NCBI GenBank assembly: GCA_030867875.1
Contig: JAOWCC010001634.1
Coordinates: 51,494,021 to 51,558,020 of the forward strand
Reading direction: 5' to 3'
Length of the DNA stretch: 64,000 nucleotides
Source: Actinernus sp. WN-2022
Taxonomy: Eukaryota; Cnidaria; Anthozoa; Actiniaria; Actinernidae
The stretch's first letter is position 1. Each line of letters opens with the position of its first letter. The notes beneath the pieces are model-generated. The model had not been told where the DNA came from. It saw only the letters and a list, made by a program, of their open reading frames with translations, and did no database searches. Below are positions 1-12,700 of this stretch, piece after piece. The position numbers and the translations under genes were made by a program.

Positions 1-254
1 TATTAGGTCTCGATAAAGGTTCGATGTGTCATTTTGAAAAAATGTTCTTGCAGCATCGCAATTACAGCCACATAGACATACTATATACCATTTTAAAGGT
101 TTTGAATTTATATTTAATCAATTTTGAACAAAAGTTAAAAGCGTATATGTGGTATATTTTTCAACACGAAATGACTCTGTCCACCAGAAGTAGTTCAGCC
201 CTTCAGGCTTTGAAACAACGTTTATTTCTTAATTGAAGGCCTGTGTGCCACATT

Positions 255-362
255 AGGGACCAAGTGCCCTTTTCAGAACATTTTTTTCCTTCAAAATTTC
301 GATTGAAAATAAAAAAAACGTGATAGCTTAAAAAAAAACGTTCTGAAAGGGCGCTTGGTCCC
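255..362. repeat. Hairpin (inverted-repeat) element
   Basis: Two arms of about 24-32 bp pair across an A/T-rich loop. GGGACCAAGTGCCCTTTTCA at 255 is matched in reverse complement by the sequence ending in GGTCCC near 362. The form is that of a short snapback MITE inside the stabilin-like gene. Confidence 0.6.
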
Positions 363-595
363 TTGTCTTCAATGATATGCAATGAGTTCATTGCACTGTA
401 TTAGTACCTGTTCAAGGAAGCTGTCACTTTGGAAACACATGGTCCAAAGTGTTCCTTAGCTTACTTTTGTTAGTTTTCATTGCTGCACTGTACTATCAAG
501 AGGCTGTTATGTCTTATTTCTGTGGTAATTTCTTTCAATATACATTCAAATTCAAATAGCATATCTTTCTTGAACAGTGTGTACATAATACTTAC

Positions 596-700
596 GTTCA
601 CTGCAGTTCCTTCCTACAAAACCTATTTGACATGTGTAAGGTGTGCACACTCCTGTTCCATCAACTCCACTGTTACACACACCATGCTGGCAGCTACAAT
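596..700 (-). CDS. Stabilin-like gene, EGF-type exon
   Basis: A 105-bp exon with a TTCCAG acceptor and a GTAAGT donor. It encodes CSCQHGVCNSGVDGTGVC and CQIGFVGRNCSE, a complete EGF-like cysteine set. The last coding exon of this gene visible in the window. Confidence 0.72.
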
Positions 701-3700
701 CTGGAAGTGATCGATCATGCATTATAATTATAAATGACACTGGGAGGATTTGCAGTCATTTCTGTTCCGTGACAGGTTGCAATTTGTAACAGCTTGTCTG
801 ATTATTATTTGTTAAAACAATTTTAGAACTGAAATATTGTGACCAAAGAAATATCAAAAGCTGTTGTTTCAAAGGATTTACAAATCATACTATTTTGTCG
901 TTGAAATTCTTAATGAAGATGTTATGGGAATAAGGCCATTAGACTTTAAACTGATAAAATGAAATGTCACGGCCACATTCCATTCCCAGTATCAGGGCCA
1001 TCCCACACATTTGCAGAGGAAAAAATCATGACTTTTCACTGACCAAGGAGCATTTTTCACTGCTCCAGCACAATTGCTCGTATTTTTCCAAAATTTAAAT
1101 GTGGATAAATGCAATTTTGGCAAAGTTAAAATTGAGGCATTGCTGGTCAGCGGTCTCACCCTTAACTGTTGGGGCTACCCCTAAGCTTAATAGGGCTTGG
1201 TGTGCTCAACGTTGCAGATCGTTGCGGATTTATTCCTCAATGCAATACGCAAATTTGCTTGCTTAAATAGTTAGATAAGTCATGGCTCGCCAGACACAAA
1301 ATAGTTTGAATGATTCGCTCTTTCCTGTGGCGTCCATGACAACTTCGGATGTGGCCAGTGCGTCTGTTTCCCCCAGTGCTGGATCACAGCATCCAGCTCG
1401 GTATTCCCTTCAACTTCTTCGCCAAGTGTCCAGTTGTCACCGGAGGTTTTGGCGGCGATTCAAGCTGCAGCCACACAAGCGGCGTTGGCGGCAGTGCAAG
1501 CCTCAAATCCGGCTCTAACAGTAATTTCGTCGGTTTCATCAATCTCTTTCCCGTAGAGCGTCCCTTCCACGTGTGTCTCGCAAGGGGCGGGCCTCAACTC
1601 GAGAACCACAGATCTGTTGTTGTGAGGAACTGGGTTTGTGGCGCCTCAATCATCTACAGCAGCCCCTGGTGTGCTAGGTAGGTCTTCAAGTGTTGTGCCG
1701 TCCTTTGTGAACACTTTTTCATTGCCACTAGCCTCCTCTGTGACGTCGTTGGATAGCACTTTGCCTCAAAGAGCTTCGCATTTGGTTCGAGCTTTCCAAG
1801 CATTCCTGAGCTTCCTGCCCCCATTCTTGATCAGCCTTTCGTGGTGGGCCCTTGGTTTTCCCCCATCCCGGCCAAGGTTGTGGCCCAAATTAGTGCTGGA
1901 AAGTACATTGATTTAAGCGATTTAATGGCTGCATGCTAATCTTGACCTGATTGAAGCTGGACTGCAATTGTTGTTTGATGGCCGCGTAGTGCTCACCTCC
2001 GGCTCCAAAAAGCAATGCCGCCGGATCGAGGACATCTTAAGTTGGGTGGAGGCTTTCACTCTGTTTACCCTGGTTATGACCTCCTATTGTCCTCATCGTT
2101 GGAGTGATTTGACAGCTTACAAGCTACTTATCTTGCACACTTATCGCCAGCTCAGTGGGCTCGTGTGGCTCTCTTATGATCAAGCTTTCCCCGAACATGC
2201 GACTGCGATCAAATTTACCAACTGGTCACCCATCAATGTACAGCTGTACAACTTTCATGCAGCAGGGGCATCAGCTCGTTCGCTCTCTGGGAAAGTGTTT
2301 CCCGAGTCTTCTGAAGCCGTTGGTTCCACTTCTTCTGACATTGTGTGCAAGTCATGGAATCGTGGGAGGTGCTCTGCCCCTTACGCGTATTGCAAGTATG
2401 CGCATAAGTGCAGTGGCTGTGCAGGCGCTCATAGGGCACAGGTCTGCTCAGGCTCATCTAAGTCTGATTACAGGCATAGATCTCGCTCTCCAGTGTCATC
2501 TCGGGATGGATGTAAGGCCAAAAGACGTTAGTCGCATGCTTAGCTAGGATTCTTTGACAGTCATCAACTGAAAATACGAGACTAAGAGTCAATAGTGGCA
2601 GGCTTAACCTATATTATTCTGTCCAAGTTGCATGCCTGGCTAGGATTATTGACTGTCTTCATGTCCTGTAAGCCTGGTTAGTCTGTGCTACAGAGGTTTT
2701 CTATACTGTTTAATTTTGTCCTTAAGCTACATGTATGCCCAGACAAGTGGTATGATTTTCCTTAGTACTTGTATACCTTAAAAAAAATTTTGTACTGTTG
2801 TGTTTGTTTATCACAAAAAGGTATTAATTTTGTAACATTTCTGGCATTTAATCCCTAATTTTGGTTACTTTTCATGAATCCTGTGACGTCATAAGATTAA
2901 TCAACTCCCTCCCTAGAGAAAACTACTACAATAAAATCCTGTAGGTTTTCATTGTGACATCACAAGATGAATCAATCCCGCAATTCGGGTAGCATTTATT
3001 CTTGTTTAATTTCTGCTCCTACCTCTCAAAGAAAACTAATTTAGACAACAGAAGTATATCAGAAATAGAATTTGGGGCAAAGAGAGTTCATATTGTTTTA
3101 TAACGCTACTTGCACTTTAAGGGTTATCTGTATTAAAGCCTTCCTTTGGTTTAGTTAGAAATTATGTTGAGGTTTCTCTTTTCCTGCAGCTGCCGGCCTT
3201 CTCCCATTAGCTAGAGTCAGCCCCCTGTTAGTGGAGCAGTTCGCTATGGAACTTAGGAATCATCCAGACCGTGACCGTGTACGTTTCTTATGTGCTAGAG
3301 GGGCTGCGTACTAGCATCAGGCTAGGTTTTAATCATCATTCGAAACTTAAACCGGCCAAGTGGAACAAGCCCTCAGCCTACAATGTGCAAGAGTAATCGA
3401 CAACTATCTGGCTAACAAAGTCTCTTTGGGGAGTGTAGCAGGCCCCTTTTCTTCCCCGCCCTTACCAAACTTGCATATCAGCAGCTTTGGGGTCATTCCC
3501 AAGAAGGCACAGCCTGGGAAATGGAGGCTCATTGTAGATTTGTCTTCTCCGTGGGGCTTTAGCGTCAATGATGGCATTGATCGTAATCAATATACACTGC
3601 AATACATTAGGATAGACGAAATTATTCACATGGTAGCCAAGCATGGCCAAGGTGCTCTTATGGCTAAATTCGATGTAGAGGCAGTCTATCGTCGCAATAT

Positions 3701-6700
3701 TCCAGTCCACCCAGAAGATCGTTTTCTTCTAGGTCTAAAATGCCGTGGTCAATTTTTCTGTTTTGGCTGTTTCCAGGAATGGTCCTCGAGTCTGATTTGG
3801 AAGTAACGTCAGATGCTGCAGGGGCAGTTGGGTTTGGGGCCTTCTATGATGGTCAATGGGTCTATGGTTCTTGGTCAAATTGTCGAAAGCCCTTGTCAAT
3901 CGCATACAAGGAGCTATTCCCGGTGGTTATTGCTGCACGAGTTCGGGGGGCAGGCTGGTCTAAGAAGCAAGTCTTGTTCCGGTCGGACAATGAGGCAGTG
4001 GTCGCCATTTTAACCGTCAGGACTTCTAAGGTTCCGAGCATTATGCATCTCGTACGGCATTTACTTATGTCAGCAGCCCGATCCAACTTCACCTTTGCTG
4101 CCCAACATATTCCAGGTTTTAAGAATTCTGTTGCTGATGCTCTCTCTCGTTTCAATTGGCAGGAATTCAGGCGCTTGGCCCCCAGGGCACACTCATCTCC
4201 TGTCTCAATCCCTCAATGGCTCCTGTACGACTGGACCTCTCCTCTCTAGAGCACCGGTGCAGGGGCTTTCTCACTCATGGTTTAGCTCCTTCTACGAGAC
4301 GATCATATGCATCTGGTCAGCACAAATTCATCAACTTATGTCAGCAACTTGGCAAGCTACAAGCTACGAATGGACCCTGTGTCATTTTGCAACGTTCTTG
4401 GCGGGCTCTGTCCAACATACTTCAATCAAGGTTTATCTTTCTGCGGTCAGAGCTCTTCACATCGAACTAGGCTTTTCAGATCCGCTAGCAGATTGTCTTA
4501 GGCTACACAGGGTAGTTAGGGGGGTCAAGCGTGTTCAGGGTTCCTCCAGAGCATAACGCCTTCCTGTCACTGATCACATCATGTCTATTATTATCAAGTC
4601 ATTGGATTTGAGCTGTTATGGCCATTGCATGCTTTGGTCAGTATGTACACTTGGGTACTTTGGGTTTTTGAGAGCGGAAGAATTCACGGTTCCTAATTTA
4701 GCGAGTTTTTCTCCTGCCTTTCATTTGACAGTGGGTGACATTGCAGTGGATTCAGTGTCGAATCCTTGTTTACGTCCAAGACGGATCCATTTCGCAAAGG
4801 CTGTTTTGTCCATATTGGTCGAGCTAGTCCACCTTTGTGTGCAGTAGAGGCAGTGCTAGGTTATTTGGCTTTGAGAGGCAATACGCCAGGTCCTTTATTC
4901 TTACTGCAATCTGGTCAGCCATTATCTCGCTCCCTTCTAACTAGCTGGCTGAGACGCATCTTGGAGGGAGCAGGTATTCCTGGTAACTATTCGAGTCACA
5001 GCTTCCGCATAGGCGCTGCTACAGTAGCCACAAGGAACGGTACTCAAGCATGTTAAGGCATGGTTTTTGAACTGTTCTGATAAAACATTCAAAATTCGTT
5101 ATCTTTGTTATTTATGTATGAAATACCCTATAACTTTGGAATAATATGGTAATCGTGTGTCTTAACATTTAAGTATCGGTATTTTGGTGTTTTGAAGGTC
5201 ACGTGACCTTAAGGCTGATAAGACAAAGAAATCAAAATGGGGTGGCGGAAGTTATTGTTTTGTTTCAGATTTTCGATTCGAAATGTTAAGCTTGTTGTGG
5301 GAAATGAGACTGTGTCCGGAATGGTTGACTTTTTATCACTGAAGAGGATATAAATGGCGAAAAATGGTTCCAAGAATAGGTCACGTGACCTGTTTTCTAT
5401 ATTTTCGTTATATATTAGTTATAACCACCATTGTTCTAGGATTTGAGCAAATTCAAGTAACTATTCAAGAAAATAGCTATAGCCTCGTTTTCATGTTCAA
5501 CCCATGCTTTAACATGCTTGAGGTATTCCAGATCATCTGATTCAGACACTTGGGCGATGGGCTAGCAGTACTTTCCAGTTCTATATACGAACTCCGTCTG
5601 AGATATTGGCTGACCTTTCCCATCACTTGGTTTGACTGTAGCAGGTATGTGTAATTTCTTCTTATGTTGGCTATATTATGGAAGTTACATGTAGGCTTGC
5701 GTTAATGCTTGTCGGTGGCTTTCACACCAGCAGCCCTCGCTTGTTGAGTTGATCGTTGTGGATCAACCAGCATTTCCTGGAGCAAATCGTTGCGGATCTA
5801 ACAGTTACATGAAGAGCACTTCTGGTGTGTTTGGGCTGGTGCTTGCGCTTGTTGAGCTGATCGTTGCGGATCAACAAGCATTTCCTGGAGCAGATCGTTG
5901 CGAATCTAACAGTTGCATGTAGAGCACTGTTGTGTTTGGGCTGGTGCTTGGGATTGGTTGGAGTCGGAGGTTCCTTAGTGCCCCCTTCCACTGTCCCTCC
6001 GGTTTCCAAGCACCGGTAGTGGTTTGGCAGTGGACTGTGGTAGGGCCGGTTACCATGGTTACCTCCTTGTCGTGTGTGGACATGCGCATCCAGCATGACT
6101 ATCTCTAGGCACCTAATCCCAAGCTCATTTTATGCCGATGAGTTTAATATTCAATCATTATTTAAATTTGAAACCGGCAGAACAGAACAGCCCATTAAGT
6201 TACTTGTGTAACCTAAATTTCAAAGTGGCGCCATTTCTCGAGCTTTTAATGGATTTCGATGCACTACACGGCAATACAACGTTCTCTTCCTGTAGATTAA
6301 GTTTAACAAATGGAATTGTGACGTATTTTGAGTAGAAATACCAGAAAATGTGTTTTTTCTAACCTAACCTTAACCTCTCAAAGTTATTGCGTAACCTAAA
6401 ATCCAAAGTGGTGCCATTGCTCGAGCTTTTAATGGATTTCGATGCACTACGATGATTTTTTGAATGGTCTCAGCTCACTAATTTTCCCTAGAGGCTGATT
6501 ATTGTGCACAGATTGGTGTATATTTCCATTACATTGATCAAACAAAAGTAAAGGGAGCCTTTTGCACCCTTGAAGAGCGCAAAAGCATTTGAAGAAGGGC
6601 ATGTTAATGCGCATTTTAGGAGACGCATTTCATAGTGTGATTAAAGGCCCATTTACACTACAGAGACATTTTGGCACGGCTCGGATAAAAGCGGTACGAG

Positions 6701-9700
6701 TACCAAACAAATGGGTTCGCTCCTCGTTTACACTATCATTTTTTTGCCGTACCAAATAACCTTTTGGTACGGGTGCCGACATTTTGGTACTGATTATTTA
6801 CTTCAGAACGCATGTGCTGTTCGTCCATCCAATATGGCGGATAAAGAAATTTTGGAAGCCTTATTGCCAACAGCATCATCGGAAGCTCTAGACTTGATAA
6901 AGGTATGAAAAGGCGTTAGCGAAACCAGGGCCGAAAGAAAACGGGACTCCGATTGTTCATGAGGTTAGTGGCTACGCTAATCTCTCCTCCTTCGGTATTT
7001 TTGCGTTTTCAAGGCTCATTTCATGGTTTCTTCTTTCATTATTATGAGAAGTTCTCTAACATCGCTTTCTTCCCAAGCATGGCCGCACATTTTCTTGGCT
7101 GTGGCTGTGTCTGCGTTTGTCCGCCATCTTGAATTGTAAACTTCTGAGTGTGACCGCTTGCCAATACGATCGAAGGCCATAGAATAACATCGCGTTTGGT
7201 CCGGGTGATCGTTTACACTACGAATTTTATCCGAGCCGAACCCATATTTTGGTACCCGTACCAATTTTACCCGTGCTCGGACTACCTATTTAGAAGGGCC
7301 AGGCACGGGTAAAATTAGGCGCGGCAATCCATTTACACTGCTAAATTTATCAGAGCCGAACTCTTTTTTTTTTGGTACGCGTATCAATTTTATCCCAGCC
7401 GTGCCAAAAAATCGGTGTAGTGTAAATGGGCCTTTAAGTGGCGTTTTAGAATCGCATTATGGTGCCTTTTAGGGCCTTTAATGGCACATTTTAGGGCACC
7501 TTTTAGGACGTGTTAACACAACTGATTAATTTCTCCTCTTTGATCGAGTGTTTGAATCTGGTACCATATGATGAAAATAATTTTGCCGCAATGAAAATGA
7601 TTTTGCTGCGGTGAAAATAATTTTGCCGTGCACGTGGTGAAAATGATTTTGCCACGGTGGAAATATTTTTTTTCTACGGTGAAAATAGTTTTTCCGTGAC
7701 ACTTGTTGGCCACCATATCGTATGACCCGTATCCATGCATATCATTCCCTGGAGAATGATTAATACAATGCCGACCATGAAAGAGTTGAAGGATAAAATC
7801 AGAAAATTAATTTATCATGACTTGTCTATAAAATTTATACAAAAGCTCATATTACAATAATAGACTTACTTTGGTTACAAGCTTTTCCATATTTTGTTGC
7901 ATCAGTACACAGTTCACAAGCTGTACCTTTAAAGCCATCCTTCACATACAAACAAAATACTGGTCATAAGTGTGCACAGATTTATTAGAATTACATACAG
8001 ATTATATTATCCATGACGTTAGAACAATACATGAAGCACATTCAAGGTAAGTGAACCTGTTATCAGATGTTTACTTTGATTGCTTCTAGTCGTATAATGA
8101 AGAGGGCTACAATTTGCCAATGGGAAATTCTACAGTACTTTGCGTGTCATGGAGGCCGGCCGGGCCAATTTAGAAGTGAAAATCATGGATCTCAGCTTAA
8201 TATAGTTTAGCTCACTTTGGACTCATACATGGAGTGGATCTATAGAACTACGTACTAATGTCTCTTTGTTTATCAAACTTTTTCAAAATTGTTTCTTCTA
8301 CATGTGGGAAGATTTGGTCATTTATTTCGGCTGTCACGGAGGGGAACAGAAAAATGCTGAAAAGTGAAAGTTAAAAATTAAGCTCAAATTCGCGTGAATG
8401 TAAGAAAGCAGCTGTAATATCCTATGTACTATGCCCGTAAGGCATGACGGGAACGGGCATGTGCAGAGAAGTACAGGGATCCGCCATCTTGGAAATAAAG
8501 ACTGTGTGAGTCCGGTGGTTCTAAAAATAGTAACTTTCGAGAACACAACAATGGCGACGAGGCGCTAAAGAACTCACTTAAGCAGTTCAGGAACACATTG
8601 AAGGAAAGAGTCACATTGGCGGATTTTGTGGATTATCAAGAAGTTTAAAAACATGCAGTCAAACCTACCTATATTTCCATCTTTTGATTGTGAGACCTGA
8701 TTATTAGACCGACAAGACATTAACGCCGGGCCAAGATGGAAGAAATGGATAAGCAGACTATAGAAAACCTGTTCATCGGGATAAATATGAAGGATGATAA
8801 GAGACAACGAGCTCTTTTTTGCATAATATGTTGGAGAACGGGCTACGATATTTACGAAGCGGAAAAGGGCGATCTGAAGTGACATACAAAGAAACCAAAG
8901 AGGTCCTTACGAAATATTTTGAGCCCAAAAGAAACGTACATATGGAGATCGATAGAAGCTGTAGACAGAAGGAAGAGCAGTCTTTGGACGAATTTGTGAC
9001 GGAACTTAGACAGTTAGCTCTACAAGTTCATGAGACAGTATAGAGCCACGCCACACCCCTCCACAGGTTTCGCCCCATTCAAGCTGTTGTTTGGTCGAGA
9101 TCCAAAGACAAAGTTGCCACAAGCAAGTACTGAAGGTCAGGAGCTCGACGTCGAATTGAAAGCAAAGCAAAATGACCAACGAGCAAAGGAGAAGATGAAG
9201 AGCTACGCAGATGAGCGAAATCGTGCACGCCCGTGCAATATTGTTGTTGGGGATACAGTTCTACTAAAGTACGATACAAAGCGCAATAAGACGATGCCCC
9301 CATTTGACCCCAATCCACACCAAGTTTTTGCACGGAAGGGCAGTATGATAACTATTTCCTCGGGAACTAAGGAAGTTACACGGAAATCCTCATTCTTCAA
9401 GAAGATACCAGTGAGACCATGCAATCTCCAGATTACAAGATGGAAGGAAAGATGGAGGAAGCGTACCGAAAGGAACCGAAAGGAAAAGTAGAGAGGCACA
9501 GCCAAGAGAAGTCTAACAGGCGACCATGCCGAATCGGTGGCTGAAAGACACACAGTCGAGGAACCGATGAAAGTGGCAAGACCAGTTCGAGAAAGACGCG
9601 AACCAATACGTTTCAAAGACTATTATAAGTTTTAGTTTGATTTCTGGGTATCTATTTTAAATTTATACCAGTTCTTCCTTGTAAGCTAGTTTGTTTGCCC

Positions 9701-12700
9701 ATCATGGATACTGTTATAAGTTTTCAACACGTTAATGTTTATTTCTTTATGCAAGAAATTTTCTGTTAATCATGGGGAGAGATGTAATATCCTATGTACT
9801 GTGCCCGTAAGGCATGATGCGGGAACGGTACGGGGATCAGCCATCTTGGAAATAAAGACATTGAGTTCATGTGTGAGTCCGGTGGTTCTTAGTAACTTTC
9901 GAGAACACAACAATAGCAACAATAATTAAGTGCATATTTTATTGTGTTGTTAATCAACAATAAAACCGCATAAATGGTAAAGGCCTTCCTCCTCTCTTAC
10001 ATTTCTAAGATAACAATAAGCGATCATGGTTGTCGTCACGGAGGGGACCTTTTGTCCATTAGACTATACAACCATCAATGGCCACCCTGCCAATTTTAGT
10101 GTGGCCAAGATTTGAAAGAATGTAATGACATCAGTCAAATAAACTGGGGCTGTAAAATATAATTTCTTGAGGAGTTCAGTTGAATGGTTTAGATGTAATG
10201 ACTGCAAAGTTGTGACATACGTAGTTTTTTACATATTAAACTTTATTTACATGTAATCTCAAATGAAGAGTAGCTTTCAATTGACTAGCTAATGTCTTTG
10301 AGACTGTAATTACCCAGGGCACACTCTGTTTGGGAACCCATCTCAAATAGCCTCGCTTTCGTGCTTTTATTGGCTAACGTAAGGTTCGTGTAAAATGTCA
10401 AACACTAATATGGTCTTAAAACCACACCAAAGGCTCACTTAAAGACATAATGGTCCTAAAAAAATAATGAAGTACAAAAGCTTTAACTTGAAGTCTCATC
10501 TGAAAATGTAAACTTCTTAGATATTGAAAGAATATCATGTTTCATTGTCAACATTGATTAAATGTGGAAATGTATCTAAAATGTGGTTTTTACAAATTAA
10601 AACTACATGACTGTATAAAGTGTAAGATGTTTTTTTAGATACATGTATATGCATTGAACATTAAACAGAAATGCCACAAATTCAAAAAGGCAAGAATGAC
10701 TGATAACTGTACTGTTGTAACATGATCTTGCCCTTGCACCAAAAGCCCGGAAAGTCTGGAAAAGCCCGGATTTACTGGGTTTTTCGGACTATTCACCGTG
10801 CTTTTTGCATTAGCGTTGCGTAGAAAAAGCCCGTTTTTTCCTGTCTGGAAAGCCAACAAAGCCCGGAAAAAAACCAGACTTTCCCGGTAATGTCTGATTC
10901 AACGGGGAAGCCTCAAGCACGGAAAAAGCTTGGCAAGCTCGTTTTTCCAGCCTTTCACAGAATTAAAGCCCGGAAAAATTGACGGAACGCTCCGAAAAAA
11001 TATTCATGCCAATTCTGGGAAACAAATCTGACTTTCCCAGTTACATGTAAATGTCTGATTTAATACATGTAAAGACTCATGATCAAGCACCAAAAAAATA
11101 GCTCTCCGTATTTTCTCCCTGCATTTTCAGTTTCACGGAAAAACGAAAAACATCTGTGAACTCTATTTAGTGCTAAAATCCATTACAAAAGCTGGAAAAC
11201 ATTTCTAGACTTTCCCAAAAAGTGTTTGATTTATCTAACGCTATACGAAACACGGGTTTCCTGCCTTTCATAGAATGTCAGACTCAGACTTTATAAAGAT
11301 TTTTAATAATAGACTCAGTCATGGAAGAAAAAAGGCCTGAACGGGCATATTTACCCTCCAAAGGCTCTACCCAAGGCGTATATAAATCTTCTTCCTGTAA
11401 GAAACAAACTGGTTTCTCACCCTTGTCATGCACTGGCCAATTTCTGACCCTTGTTACTGGCTGGTTTCTCGCCCTTGTCACTGGCTGATTTCTAACCCTT
11501 GGCACTGGTTGGTTTCTCACCCTTGACACTGGCTGGTTTCTCACCCTTGTCATGCATTGGCCAATTTCTGACCCTTGTTACTGGCTGGTTTCTCACCATT
11601 GACACTGGCTGGTTTCTCACCCTTGTCATGCACTGGCCAATTTCTGACCCTTGTTACTGGCTGGTTTCTGACCCTTGTCACTGGCTAGTTTCTCACCCTC
11701 GTCACTGGTTGGTTTCTCACCCTCGTCACGGGTTGGTTTCTCAACCTTGACACTGGCTGGTTTCTCACCCTTGACACTGGCTGGTTTCTCACCCTTGTCA
11801 TGCACTGGCCAATTTCTGACCCTTGTTACTGGCTGGTTTCTCACTCTTCAGTCACCGGTTGGTTTCTCACCCTTGTCACTGGCCGATTTCTGACCCTTGT
11901 CACTGGCTGGTTTCTCACCCTTGTCACTGGCTGGTTTCTCACCCTTGATACTGGCTGGTTTCACACCCTTGTCACCAGCTGGTTTCTCACCCTTGTCATT
12001 GGTTGGTTTCACCCTTGTCACAGGCCGATTTCTGACCCTTGTCACTGGCTGGTTTCTCACCCTTGATACTGGCTGGTTTCACACCCTTGTCACCAGCTGG
12101 TTTCTCACCCTTGTCGCTGGTTGGTTTCACCCTTGTCACAGGCCGATTTCTGACCCTTGTCACTGGCTGGTTTCTCACCCTTGACACTGGCTGGCTTCTC
12201 ACCCTTGTCACCAGCTGGTTTCTCACCCTTGTCACCGGCTGGTTTATTTCTCACCCCTTTCACTGGCCGGTTCCTGACCCTTGACACTGGCTGGTTTCTG
12301 GTTGTGGTCATTGACAGCTACTGAATCATCATTTTCTGGTTTAAGAGAGGGGGAGAGCGGAAGAAGAACATTCTCTGTACATGTGTCCTGTTTTAAAACT
12401 GAGAGTTCTTGGCCCAACGGACAAAGTTGTGTCAGAAAGCTTGCGACATAATGAATAGAGTGAGTTTCAGAAATGGGGACACAAGCATTCCACCTTTGAA
12501 GAAGCTGCTCTTTTGCCTGAATGATGTCTTCCTTAGGGATGTAAGACACCTTTACTTTCTTGCACTCGTTGTCAGCAACCCTTGCAAACTTTTCAGCACT
12601 GTTTACAACAGCACGGTCTTGTAGAATTGCTATCCAAACAAAACGCTTAACAACTCCGTCAACAGCTCCTTTACAATGTGCTGTCTCAAACATGCTCCAA

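Larger units (their letters stand above)
1160..6110 (+). mobile_element. DIRS-type tyrosine-recombinase retrotransposon, degenerate
   Basis: The order gag, reverse transcriptase/RNase H, tyrosine recombinase on the plus strand identifies a DIRS-like element. It lies opposite to, and inside an intron of, the stabilin-like gene. All parts carry frameshifts, the RT lacks its catalytic block, and the recombinase is split by another element. Sequence containing GATCGTTGCGGAT occurs at the left (about 1216) and twice at the right (5745-5925), consistent with the unusual inverted and internal repeats of DIRS elements. The outer edges are approximate. It cannot be active. Confidence 0.8.
8413..9912 (+). 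mobile_element. Ty3/gypsy LTR retrotransposon with large internal deletion
   Basis: The LTRs are 8413..8550 and 9783..9912, both starting TGTAATATCCTATGTACT and ending in GAACACAACA, short for this group. A likely primer-binding site begins TGGCGACGAGG directly after the 5' LTR. Only about 1.2 kb lies between the LTRs: a gag fragment and the integrase C-terminal end, joined at about 9030. Protease, RT, RNase H and most of integrase are gone. I found no perfect target duplication. It is a non-autonomous remnant inside an intron of the stabilin-like gene. Confidence 0.8.

Noticed and set aside
11284..12311. GEKP repeats resembling zinc-finger linkers
   Set aside because: No Cys2His2 residues flank the GEKP units; the pattern comes from the 24-bp minisatellite.
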